Below, in pieces: positions 37,090-47,495 of a DNA stretch of 64,000 nucleotides. The first letter of the stretch is position 1. Each line of letters begins with the position of its first letter. The translations under genes were made by a program, and so were the position numbers. The notes below the pieces were generated by a model, which worked only from the letters and a program-made list of their open reading frames with translations, was not told the DNA's origin and did no database searches. This DNA comes from Lumnitzera littorea (lineage: Eukaryota; Streptophyta; Magnoliopsida; Myrtales; Combretaceae), in contig JAMXBB010000003.1 in NCBI GenBank assembly GCA_024138015.1, forward strand, positions 79,221,644 to 79,285,643, in the 5' to 3' direction.

Positions 37090-37569
37090 TGTTTATCTAA
37101 TCTTTTCTACAACGCATGAAGGCTTTGATGGCTCAAGATAGCATGGAACACCTCTAGCACTTTGGAGACTGTGAAGGCTCTACAAATGTATCATCTAAAT
37201 CATAAGGAGGCATTACACTGATAGGAGGAGTCGGCTTTACTTGAGTGATGTCCTTGCTCATAGAAGACTGTGAGTAGTTTGAGCACTGCTTTTTAGGAGC
37301 TAGTGGATTGAAGAGTTCCATTTGATGATGAAGCTCAGGAGTTATGTAGGACCTAGATTCCCCTCCACCCCTAAAGCTAGAAGCAACTTTAGAGCTAAGA
37401 CTTACACTGTACTTAGAACTGATGTTGCCTAAGTCTACAGAATGCTACCCCTATGATGGCACATTCTAGTTGTAGCCACCACGATTACACCTTGGTTGAG
37501 AAATGCCTCCCTAAACTTTGGCTTTAGGAGGTAGAATAGCCTTGGTTGTAAGTGCTCCTTAATCCCCAT
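37090..37569 (-). pseudogene. Tail region of the PMD gene
   Basis: The minus strand reads SKYSVSLSSKVASSFRGG, PLAPKKQCSNYSQSSM and VKPTPPISVMPPYDLDDTF before a stop. It is Ser/Pro-rich, with no fold recognised, and looks like the disordered C-terminal tail of a PMD protein. Confidence 0.5.
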
Positions 37570-37796
37570 TGTAATACCCCTTGAATACTAGGTAATGGAA
37601 TTTTAATGATCAAGGCGCCTTTTGGTGTAACAGCTTGAAGTATGTTGGAACTTCAAAGTGAAGCGTATTGAAGTTAAGTCAATGTCATGATGGGTGACAT
37701 CTTAGGAAGCTACTGCACTAGGGAGCAAAAATGTGCAGCGTTTTACGCCAAAGCGGATAATACTTCGATGGGAAGAGTTTCGGTTGAGTTGTTACA
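37570..37796 (+). repeat. Left LTR of the Cassandra element with 5S-like block
   Basis: 5S-like piece near 37665-37725: AAGTTAAGTCAATGTCATGA, GGGTGACATCTTAGGAAGC. It is more diverged from 5S rRNA than the right LTR. Confidence 0.82.
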
Positions 37797-37905
37797 GGTG
37801 GTATCAGAGTACTTTATTAGCTTGAAGGGTAAGTCCTTGCTTGGTAGTGGTCTTAGACCTATATAACAAACTGACGAAAACATCAGTTCTATAGGGAGGG
37901 TAGAT

Positions 37906-38132
37906 TGTAATACTCCTTACATGCTAAGTGACTGAACTCTAAATCATTGAGATGTATTTTGGTATAGCAGCTTAGAGCACATCAAAACTCTAAAGTTAAT
38001 CGTACTCGAGTCGGGTCAATCTTAGGATAGGTGACCTCCTGGAAAGTTGCTGCATTTGGAGACAAAACTGTGGGTGCTCCAGGCTAGAGCGGGTAATACC
38101 TTAGTAGGAGGAGTTCTAGTTAGGTTGTTACA
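37906..38132 (+). repeat. Right LTR of the Cassandra element with 5S-like block
   Basis: 5S-like piece near 37980-38055: CATCAAAACTCTAAAGTTAA then AGGATAGGTGACCTCCTGG and TTGCTGCA, close to the plant 5S consensus. Confidence 0.84.
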
Positions 38133-38137
38133 CCTAT

Positions 38138-39715
38138 CATGTTTGCCATGGTGTTGCTGCTCCTTCTCTTTGTGTTTGGGTAAAGTATGAGGTTGCTGTA
38201 TTCCTCAACGAACTGTAGCATTTCATCTACAACGGTGAGTGTGGATGGATAGTCTCCTACCAACAGTATATCTTAGAGCGAGTTTACTTGAAATAAGTAG
38301 ACATGAGGACGTCAGTATACATAACATAAGATATGCATGCATAAAGAGGACAATTCCTAAAGAGACAGACACTTATTAGATGGCTTATGATCGCTCCATT
38401 ATATGTGATATAATGGCGGGTAACTTTCCTGTATTAGGGTTAGTAGCAAGGGTCAACTCCATTAGGACTTTGGATCTACACAATGTACGTATGCTTGTCA
38501 GCTCATAGTCGAATATGGTAGTTATGGATGTAGATCTTGTCTACATCAATCTTACTACAAAGGTTAATTTGGTGGAGGCAATTGCTAGTGTTTACATCCT
38601 ACGGTAGGAACTGGTACCTACCAAACTGCTAAACAACATGGGTTAGGGAAACATTACTAAAAAATGTAAAATCAAATAAGTAGGACTTGAGTGGTCCAAA
38701 TGTGTCGCCCAGCACTATAGAACTTGGGGAACAGCTACAGTAACTCTTTAAAGTACGACTCTCAAACCACCTAGCATAAATAACATATATGAGAGTTGAG
38801 AGAGAGGTGTAATAACATAAGTACATACTATAAGAGTTAGTATATTATACTTGGTGCATTGTTTGTAAGTTGAATGCAGAGTGGTATGCATCCACCACAT
38901 GACTGGTATGCTAGGTTGTGTCCTTTACAACCCTTCATCGAGCTGCTAATGGCCTCCATTTTGCAATTGAGAAACCATATCTGTTAAGTGGGGCAATGTA
39001 TGGAAATATGCTGCATGCCTACACCCATAGAAGGATGATAGCCCCTCTAATCTCATGTATATCTAGTTGTGCTACTGAGTACAGTTGTTTAAATAACCAC
39101 GCCAAGCATGTAGAGCCTTAATTGTACTGCCTAGTAATTGTAAAATCTTCTAGTAATGATAGAAACATTATATGGATTATGTTGGAGGATTTATATAAAT
39201 CCTCTCATTAAGTTGAGAATGTATGTACATACAAACTACCAAATTGTCTTGTTGTTTATGCCATAAGAAAGTATCTTAAAATGCTCTTGCAGCCATGGAA
39301 GGGACATATGACCTCGTGGATCCTAGTATGCCTTAATCCCCAAAATCTCTCACCTTCATCGACTAACGTCAGATCCCGATCTACCTTTGTCCTCCCCCCA
39401 ATCGTAGTACCCTCAATCGGAAGCCAAAACTGTACCTCTACATCTTGTTGTGTGATCATAGCCTCTCCGATGGGTAGATGGAAAGTGTGTGTCTCCAGCT
39501 TCCATCTCTCCACCAAGGCTGTGATCAAGTGCCAACCTAGCATTATAAAGAGAAGTTGAGAGACACCCAAAATTTGGCCTCCTATTTGTAAGACTTGACT
39601 TGAGGATGTATTGGATATCTTCCTCATCTTTATGGAAGGACAACTTGCTACATTGTACACATAGTGCATAGGTAGCTTCCTGTGAATATGAATGTGTTAA
39701 TGGTAAGTAATACAA
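38138..39715 (-). pseudogene. Plant mobile domain (PMD) region
   Basis: 39256-39715 is open and reads LGWHLITALVERWKLETHTF then HLPIGEAMITQQDVEVQFW and LPIEGTTIGG, the signature start of the PMD (aminotransferase-like, PF10536) also annotated as serine/threonine phosphatase 7 long form homologue. 38900-39120 continues with ALLHG-like and GAIILLWVWACSIFPYIAPL, the conserved W-rich helix of the same domain, with frame changes and stops. PMD proteins occur in transposons and as host genes (MAIN/MAIL) acting in silencing. Its place after a MULE transposase suggests a transposon form. It is broken. Confidence 0.8.
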
Positions 39716-39879
39716 CTGGTATGCAGTAGTATCGGCTTGTAAGAGTATGATTACTCACTTGACCCTCCCAAACAGCTTGTGAACGATGGCCGACCTACTT
39801 TCTAAGTATAAGTAGATCAATGGGTTTGGGCTCTATCTAACTTGCAAAAATACATGAAAGTCGTTAGTAATTAGGACTA

Positions 39880-39977
39880 TGTATAAGTGTTAAAACAGAT
39901 GCATGCCATAAAATAATATGTCTATATGTGTATAAGTGTTAAAATAGATGCATGCAATGTAACAATATGTGTGTATG
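39880..39977. repeat. 49-bp tandem duplication in the MULE-PMD spacer
   Basis: TGTATAAGTGTTAAAAYAGA TGCATGC recurs with a 49-bp period (starts 39880 and 39929). It lies between transposase and PMD parts, perhaps in an old intron. Confidence 0.8.
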
Positions 39978-40099
39978 TGTATTACACATATATCGACCCT
40001 ATTGATCTCTAGACACCTTCTCTTATTGTGTCTTCATAAGCGCTACACTTGGTCCTATCGGCTCACTCTTAACAACCATTTCCATGTAATACCTTTTTT

Positions 40100-41365
40100 G
40101 TTTAGGCTCACTCTTTTTACATAGCAAGTAGACATTTCGATGGAGATACTAGAATCTCATTTATGGCTAGTTTAATTTGTCCTCGATTGGATAAAAATAG
40201 GAATGGTAGCACTATATCTGATGTGTCCACTTATACTATGGGCTTATCACTGTTTTGCTGTTAACCTTCATCTTTACGGCTCTTGCATAGGTGTGGGAGT
40301 AAGGGATCTTATATATTTGCTATTCCTAATACGTACAAGTTCAATTTTTGAAATCAACCGTATGTGTGCTCCTCCTTTCCTTAAGGACAGTCTTTATCAT
40401 GCGGCTTCTAGTCAAAATCTCAAATAACCCATCCTATAGACTGAATGGTATGACATAATGTACATGGCTTGCCCCCTCTAAGTTTTGTACATCTCCATGG
40501 TGTAGTTAGTGAAAATTTTGCCACTAGATATTTCCTCAGACACTTCCTAATGTCTTACCTCCCAATACACCACATAATTCTAAAAGATCTTTTTACCCAA
40601 TGTTGTCATTAGTAGTTTATGCGCCGCTTTTAATGCTAAATTGTAACTCTAAAAAATATTCGATGTTATGTGCCCAAATCGATAGTACCCATCATATACT
40701 AAAGTCCACTTATCTAAGTCTACACCGTCAAACCACTTTGGGACATCCTCCTTCACTCGTCCCAACTGATCCATGAAGCCTTTAAATTTTCTCTCTTGGG
40801 CCTAAACCTCGACAAACCAGACAAGTTTCTTATATAGTTGGCTTTTATGAATCGTGTTAAAATTGCTTGTAATGCACCGTAGACAGTATCTCCATATCGT
40901 AAATAGAGGTAGCCATCCGTTTGTAGGTTCTTTATATGTAGAGTTGATGCCAGATTATCTATTAGAAATAAGATAAAGGGTTTGCCTCTTTTGGCTAACC
41001 ATGTGTTGCTTAAGTCTCTAAAGGAACCATCCTCATATTTCAGTTGATTTCGTATCTACAAACGTAAAGGCCAATGGAACTATAAAATTGTTTCCATCCA
41101 TGCTACATGCAACTAACTACTTATGACTGTACTACCCATATAAGAAAGTACCATCAACATATACCGGAGATTGTTAGTATTTGAAACGTCCATGCAAGAC
41201 TTAAAGGTCTAGAAAACCCACTTAAATTGGAACTCTCTTAGTTTTGATGAGGTGCTCTACCTCCAATATATTTAATAGGAATTGAATTACTGTACCTTTA
41301 ACCTAAGTTTGAGCATGAAGTCTTGAAGTACTAGTGAAGCGGATTTTAATGTTTTAGCCAACTCT
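40100..41365 (-). pseudogene. MULE transposase: DDE core and SWIM zinc finger (broken)
   Basis: PVYVDGTFLYG near 41150 is the first catalytic Asp block of MULE transposases, followed by MDGNNFIVPLAFTFVDT. 40650-40900 gives KWTLVYDGYYRFGHITSNIF and SYNLALKAAHKL, the third conserved block. A SWIM-type finger at 40365-40275 reads HTVDFKN ... TCTY ... IPYSHTYARAVK, where two zinc-binding Cys have become Tyr. The enzyme would cut and paste the element. Stops and the lost Cys exclude function. The part before 41365 continues at 44525 across element B. Confidence 0.8.
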
Positions 41366-42186
41366 TGTTAAGGCCAAGCTGATTCTCATTGCCAACCAAT
41401 TCCATATGCCGAGTCAAGTAACTTCTCATCTCTTAATAGTTGAGTATTGACCTAAAGTATGCTCCATTGACAGTTTCACCCCTCATACGTCTGCTTGGCT
41501 ATGACCATGCCAACCTTTAGCTTGGCAGTATTGGTGCCGAGAACCCTAGCATACATTCGCAGCCACACTTTCTTAGGAGGCCCCTACTTTGCTTGGCACC
41601 CCCTATTTGGCGACCTCTATCCTAACGGTACAATTTGTTCATTTTTGTTAGGAGTGTCTCTCGTGACCTGTCGCTGTGTATTTAGCCCCATGTGAAAGGA
41701 TTTTGTTGCACTAATAATTGATTTCTTTGATTTTTCATTTTTACCTATTATTATTCCTTGTACATTACTTTTTTTTCGGCAATGCTCTTTTTGTCTTTTC
41801 CGTTTTAGGTAGGATGTCCTAACATTTTGGATATAAATACCCTTGTAACATGTAGCCACGATAATCATTATACATCTAATATTGAATATACTTCCCCTTT
41901 TTCATGAGCATTTCCTTTGCTTACTTCCCTCTTCTTACTCTTATCTTAACCTTTAAGCAAAGCTAGGTGGTGAGTGATCTTATTGGACTAACTCGTGCAT
42001 CATATTGAATTAAGTCATGAGTCCGCCAAGTTTCCTTAGTGTGTCATATCCTTGGAATCGTTCATAGTTCCACTTGTTTACTTTTCATTGTTATTCATGC
42101 ATTTCCTATCTTTGTTTTCAAGATTTTTGCAAGCTTAGACCTACCTCAATATTGTCATCTTTGTCAGCTTTTGGTATGACGTATTA
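41366..42186 (+). repeat. 5' LTR of element B
   Basis: Starts TGTTAAGGCCAAGC; TATAAATA at 41832-41839; ends TGACGTATTA. Colinear with the LTR of C and with the LTR inside A. Confidence 0.82.
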
Positions 42187-42190
42187 TCTT

Positions 42191-42202
42191 TGGTATCAGA
42201 GA
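42191..42202 (+). other. Primer-binding site of element B
   Basis: TGGTATCAGAGA starts four bases after the LTR edge, the tRNA-Met type site. Confidence 0.82.
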
Positions 42203-42856
42203 AGAGGTTCATTTGGATAAGTTGCATTTTAGCTTTCTTGTGACTAGTGTTTGTTGTGGTAGTGTATTGTAGTTGTGTAAAGATTAGTTGTGAGTGTCTA
42301 AGTAAGTAAAAAGGTGTAGTAGTTTGTCGTCGTTGTATACTCTATTTTGCCCTATTTTGAACATACAAAAATAGACTTCGAAAGTAGTTACTGTATCGAT
42401 AGTTAGCTTGAACTTTCATGTAGAGAAGACTGTGTGTAAGTTGTTTTAGTTAAGAAGGTAGTTTTTGTTGTTTTGTGGATTCTGAATTTGTTTACTAAGT
42501 TTTTATCAAGAGGATGACAAATCTTACTGTTAATGCCGATATTGGAGATGATAATAGTGGTGTTGTCCACCATGGATAACAAAACCAAGGCACCCCCTAA
42601 AAGTATAGATGAACAAATTGTTGAAATGGCTAACCTTATAGCTAACCTTACCAGGGTTGTACATGCATTGGCCTTTCGACCTATTGAGGTCGTACAAAAT
42701 ACTCCCTAAGCTACTTAACCTACAAGAGGACAAATCCAACTCGACAAGCTTGAGGTGGAGGAGTATGAGGACGAGTATGAAGAATGATTGACTTAGGTGA
42801 TATGGATGATGAAAGAGAAGAAGAGTAAGCTTAAGCACTCGAGTTGCCAACCATGT

Positions 42857-43625
42857 GAGGTTTCAGAGTCTGAGCTTCAATGGTTTTGAAAATGCTGATG
42901 ACTATTTAGATTGGGGGGAAAAGGTTGAACGTGTTTTTGATTATTACCAATATAAGGATTGTAAAAAGTTGAAGACTGCTGCTTTAGAGTTCTTAGGTTA
43001 AGTCGTGATGTAGTGGAAAAAATTTCTAAACTATGAGGAGATGAGAATGATATAGGGAAATTAATACTTGGCCTGAGATGAAGAGGATACTTAGAAACAG
43101 ATTTGTATCGGATACTTAGTTGCAAGATACTTTTGCTCGGCTTCAAGAGCTAAAATAAGGGGGTCGAACTGTTGATGAATATGTTTAGGGGTTTCAAATA
43201 CTTATGATTTGATGTGAAGTAGATGAACCATCAACCCAAACAATATCAATATTTCTCATTGGATTGAGAGGCAACATCCGAGATGTCATAGAGCTTCAAC
43301 AGTTTACTATATTAGATGAGGCTATAAGAATAGCCCAGTGAGTAGAAAGGCAGAGGAGGAATAGGTCGAGCCAACCTCCAATGAGCTGACTTGTATAATT
43401 AACCCAACCTGCTCAAGGAAGTTATCGAGCTAAGTAAAGTACCGAGCCAAGCTGAGCCGAAGAACAAATGTGAAAGCTAAATAGAAGAGCTGACCAGTTG
43501 ATAGTGATGTGCAGCTGAGGACTTATGAGAAGGGATAAGGGTTTGGGTAGAAGATGAGATAAGTCAAGTGCTTTAAATGTTAAGGGTTTAGGCACATGGT
43601 TGCTTAGTGTTCGAATTGAAGGACT
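42857..43625 (+). pseudogene. Gag and zinc knuckle of element B (broken)
   Basis: Reads FQSLSFNGFENADDYLDWGE, FDYYQYKDCKKLKTAALEFL, then after a frame change RILRNRFVSDT and RTVDEYV-stop-GFQIL. A zinc knuckle lies near 43567-43611 (KCFKC-stop-GFRHMVA-stop-CSN). Stops stand mainly where Gln or Trp is expected. It matches the gag parts of A and C. Confidence 0.82.
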
Positions 43626-44384
43626 ATGATCATTAAGGGAGAGGTCCTAAAGATTAAAGTAGCTAGCATGGATGAGGAAGTAGAAGAGGAAAAAGAAGTC
43701 GAGGAAGAGATTGAGGTTAATATCGAACTGGTTGAAGAAGATGTGTTTGTTGAATATCTGGATAAGCTAATTTTGGTTGTCCGGCGTGCGATGAGTTTAG
43801 AACCCTCTACTAAGGAGGAGCAAAGAGAGAATTTGTTTTACATCACACATAAGGTAAATGAGTAGGTATATGTGCTTATAATAGACAATGGAAGCTGCAT
43901 TAATGTTGCATCTGTCGACCTAGTTAAAAAGTTTAAGTTACCGATTAGCTCATACTCGAAGCTGTATAAGTTACATTGGCTAAGTGAAAAGGGAGCACTA
44001 CATGTCACTCAACAAGTATTGTTGTCAATTTCTATTGGGAATTATTTTGATAAAATTCTTTGTGACGTGCTACCTATGTGTGCATCTCATGTATTGCTAG
44101 ATAGATCTTGGTTTTTTGATTGGAGGATTATTCATAATGGTTTTAGGAACATGTATGTATTTGAGAATGATCTGAGGAAAATTACCTTAAACCCCATGAC
44201 TATAAGTCAAGTGAGTAAATTACAAGCCAAAGTAGCCTTAAGATTGAAGAAGGCTTTTGTATTGAGTAGAGCCAAACTTCGAGTAGCCATTAAATTTAAC
44301 CTACCGACTTTCCTAGTAGTAAGGACGCTATTGAAATTGAGGGAACAAGTGAAACCGCTAGAGGAGATTGAGAAGTTGCTCTAA
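43626..44384 (+). pseudogene. Protease region of element B
   Basis: 43626-43865 is an acidic linker. 43872-44384 is open and carries LIIDNGSCINVASVDLVKKF with the active-site D-S-G read as D-N-G, then YKLHWLSEKGALHVTQQVLL and CDVLPMCASHVLLDRSWFFD. A single stop (43863-43865) separates the two. It parallels 31045-31608. Confidence 0.84.
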
Positions 44385-44524
44385 GAATATTCTGACTTGT
44401 TTCCCGAACAGTTGTTCATGGGATTACCCCTATTTTGAGGAATTAAGCACTACATTGACTTGATGCCTAGTGCTGTACTACTAAATAAGCCGACTTATAT
44501 AATGAATCTTGAGTATATAACTCT

Positions 44525-45052
44525 TCATGTTCGATAATTAGATTGAGTGCTTTGTTAAGTTGCTTTTCGATAATTTCAACATACCTAAGCTCGATGAAAT
44601 CTATGTAGGGCTCATGTGACTCATTCAAATTTGACCACTTTATACCAATTATTATAGATTGCACTTAAGGTGTTGGAAAAGTTTGATTGTTTGCCTAAAA
44701 CATGTTATGCTTCGCTTGAGCACTTGATTCCTCAAAGTGCTTAATGTATACTTCCTGGATGTTTTATTCCTTGAAAGACTCCACCATATCAATGAAATTT
44801 TTAATGTCTTCATCGTCTCTAACGGCCATTAGCTTATAAGTAACTCCCCCATCATAAAAGAAAGGATGCCTATGTATGATTTCAGCCCTAGCTAAGTTAA
44901 CTCCAACGCTTCCACAAATCCTCTAAAAAAAGTGATAAAAGTTTGTATCCTTTCTTATCTTCGACTTCTTAACAAGCTTTCTATCATATTCTACCCTTGC
45001 CATTGACAATATTTTCATTAGCACACATGATTGCTTTCACATAATACGCCAT
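44525..45052 (-). pseudogene. MULE transposase N-terminal region
   Basis: From an ATG at 45052 (MAYYVKAIMCANENIVNGKG) the frame runs into RHPFFYDGGVTYKLMAVRDD and EDIKNFIDMVESFKE, resembling the N-terminal region of plant MULE transposases. It ends at the B insertion site in IIEHEE. Stops and at least one frame change are present. Confidence 0.65.
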
Positions 45053-45284
45053 TTTTGCCCTAATAATATCACCATAATCTAATTAATTAGTTAACAAAAC
45101 AACCAACTCCCCAAACATCGTATGTCAATGTTATAATTTGCATCTACACATCTTTACAAATTTACGAAGTTATGAGGTGAAACTTTATTGGAAATTTCCT
45201 CAAACACATAGAGTGCAATGAATTTCAATTCTAAATTTACGAGCTATACCTAAGATTTAATGTTAAAAACTACACAATACATCA

Positions 45285-45850
45285 ACTAACATGTGTTTTA
45301 ACTATCTCTAACATTACTTTGTGCAATATCTTGATAAATATTATAAAAAATAATAAACCAGGGTTTAAGAATCATATATAAAATGGGAATGAAGTGAAAG
45401 AAAGACAAAATTGGGATAAAAGATGAAGATATTGTGTGAGGGAAATGCATTTTTAGTAGTATAGGAGTGTGTTTTTCTATTGCAAATGGCATTTTGCAGT
45501 GTAAAATGCAAGCAACTATTGTTTATATGTTTGGGTCGTGGAAGGCACATCCATTGCGTGCGCCTTCTTTGTTTTTCAAAATACATACATGCACCTTCAA
45601 TTTTCCACAAATTATGGAATCTTTTATACTGAAGGCATATGCTCACTATACCATAATCTGAATATTTTTTGAAAATGCCCCTGACAATAAATATTTCAAT
45701 TGTAGAATGATAAAGGTGCATGCCTTACCTTGATTTTTTAAAAATTCCACAAATTGTGGAAAAAAGAAGGCACATGCACTAAATGTGCCTTTAGTATATC
45801 CAAACTACATTAAAGGCACACATAGTACATGATAAAAAAAAAAAATCACA
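45285..45850 (-). other. Promoter-like upstream region of the MULE with short repeats
   Basis: Minus strand holds a TTTATATATG box near 45375 and, further upstream, several copies of AAGGCACATGC-like and CCACAAATTGTGG-like words (45540-45800). Subterminal repeats of this sort are common at transposon ends. The exact element end is not resolved. Open frames here are not supported as genes. Confidence 0.4.
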
Positions 45851-46224
45851 TATCATCTTTTACTCCTTTTTATTATTATTATTATATATATCATCTTTTA
45901 CTTGAGACATCTTTTTATTAATGTTATAACATGATATCTTTTTCTATGTATGTTATTGGACAATTATCTTATTCGAAAATACTGATAGTGCAACTATATA
46001 CTTATTAACTTGTTATCATAAAATCGAATAGAACATACTTCAAAAAGATTGTATCACTAAAATAGGAAGAAAAATAAGTGTAATATGAGTGAGAACATTT
46101 GTTTAATTAAAACATAATTTGGAGATTTGAAATAAAGACTATGAGCTGGAAAGAAAGTTAAAGGAACATTACAGCAAGGAAAGATGTGGAGGATGATTTT
46201 AGATGAAGAAGTAAGAAGAGGAAG

Positions 46225-47490
46225 TTGGATCTTAATATTTTTTATCCAGTCATTGAAGAAGAGGGGGAATTTAATGAAGAAAGAGCTCTAGAGGGAGGAA
46301 GTTATAGAACATCTTACAAAGAGAATTTGAAAATGAATGCATCCAATGCATATATGGAAACGTTTTTTGCAGAGAACCCAATAATGGGAGAGATGGAAAT
46401 AAATGAAGAAATAACACAAAATTAAGAGAATAATATATAAGAGATTATAGAGACCTTAAGAGTAGTCAAGAGCATTAGTTTTACCAAAGAAGAGAAGAAA
46501 GCTATGAGGAAACCATGGGAAACCATGGGAAACAACTATTATAATAAAAATTATGGGGCTAAACTTCGGATATAAAATCATGTACACAAGATTATCTAAC
46601 TTATGGAAAGGAAGAAGAATTAAAATGGTGAGTGCGAGAAACATATTATATTTTGTTTCTTTCAATGCAAAGGAGGACATTCAATGGGTAATTAGAGGGG
46701 TCTATGGTTATTTTCTTGTTATCAAGAGATGGACCTCAAATTTACCCCATCAATAGGGAGTTTCAAAGCAATAGCAGTATGGGCTAGAATCTAAGGCTTG
46801 TGAATGGAATATTTTTCCAAAATTGGCATGATAAAGATAGGAAAAGCTTTGGGAATTATCATACATTTTGATATGTACATAGCAGAGGCAAAGAGAGGAA
46901 TATTTGCGAGATTATGTATTCAAGTAGACTTTGATACCCCTCTAGTCCACTCGATCATGATTGAAAACAAAATGCATAGAGTTTAGTATGAGGGCCTATC
47001 ATCATTATGTATAATGTGTGGTTGTATGGGCTACTTGAATAGCGTATGTAGATTAGGAAGTATGGGTGGAAAATAAGAGATTGGTGTGGGAATGGAAAAT
47101 AGGAGACTGATGTGGGGAATTTAAGTAGTAATCATAACAAGAGAGAAGTTGAAGAGAGATTGCCTTTAGAGGAATTGAATCAAAGCGAATCAAAACATAA
47201 GATAAATGAAACCTCTATTGTATAAGGCATGACTAAGCAAAGTCAAGGGGATTATAGGGAATGGATGAGGGTTTAGAGAAGGAAACCTAAAAACAATTTT
47301 CTGAAAGGAAATAATAATAGGGAAACATATTGGAAAGGGCATAGTAGCCCGGTTAGGGTTTTTGGTGAAAAAAAAGTTTGTATTGAAGGGAGATCTTGAG
47401 AGTTACTAAAAATGCCAAGAACTAACAACACATTGGAACTAGAGGAGGCTAAAGAGCACGAGGGCATGAATGGACATGATGAGATAGGTT
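46225..47490 (+). pseudogene. LINE 2 ORF1 (DUF4283 and zinc knuckle, broken)
   Basis: Starts MDLNIFYPVIEEEGEFNEER. After stops, FTKEEKKAMRKPW, LWKGRRIKMV, then the DUF4283-like piece EYFSKIGMIKIGKALGIII and RGIFARLCIQVDFDTPLVHS (46804-46986), and a zinc knuckle CIMCGCMGYLNSVC near 47010. It would bind LINE RNA. Parallel to LINE 1 ORF1 but a different copy. Confidence 0.82.
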
Positions 47491-47495
47491 TTAAG

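Larger units (their letters stand above)
37570..38132 (+). mobile_element. Cassandra-type TRIM retrotransposon (563 bp)
   Basis: Two 227-bp terminal repeats, 37570-37796 and 37906-38132, both TGTAATAC ... GTTACA. A primer site TGGTATCAGAGT lies at 37799-37810 and a purine tract ATAGGGAGGGTAGA at 37891-37904. Flanks CCCAT (37565-37569) and CCTAT (38133-38137) form a target duplication with one change. Each LTR holds a block resembling the 5S rRNA gene internal promoter and 3' part (AAGTTAAT ... AGGATAGGTGACCTCCTGG ... GCTGCA in the right LTR), the mark of Cassandra elements, whose LTRs carry a Pol III 5S-like promoter. It encodes no protein. Confidence 0.88.
41366..44519 (+). mobile_element. 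Ty3/gypsy retrotransposon B, 5' LTR present, 3' part missing
   Basis: 5' LTR 41366-42186 (TG ... TA, usual CA changed), primer site at 42191, gag, zinc knuckle, protease, and the very start of RT, ending abruptly at 44519 after NKPTYIMNLEYI. Yet ACTCT at 41361-41365 and 44520-44524 is an exact 5-bp target duplication, and the MULE frame rejoins perfectly when 41366-44524 is removed. So the insertion site is complete although RT, RNase H, integrase and 3' LTR are gone. The same family as C. Confidence 0.85.
37090..45850 (-). mobile_element. Mutator-like element (MULE) with plant mobile domain, nested insertions
   Basis: Minus-strand order: promoter-like DNA (45850-45100), MULE N-terminal region (45052-44525), DDE transposase core (41365-40600), SWIM zinc finger (40365-40275), PMD region (39715-38138) and a Ser/Pro-rich tail (37569-37090). 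Element B (41366-44519 plus its duplicated ACTCT) sits inside the transposase, and joining its flanks restores the frame (EHEE then LAKTLKSASLV). A Cassandra copy (37570-38132) sits in the PMD part. I could not identify terminal inverted repeats, so the outer edges are approximate. It is unclear whether transposase and PMD were one gene or two. Confidence 0.72.

Noticed and set aside
45365..45721. 118-codon minus-strand frame
   Set aside because: Falls in the promoter-like, repeat-bearing DNA before the MULE; no domain.
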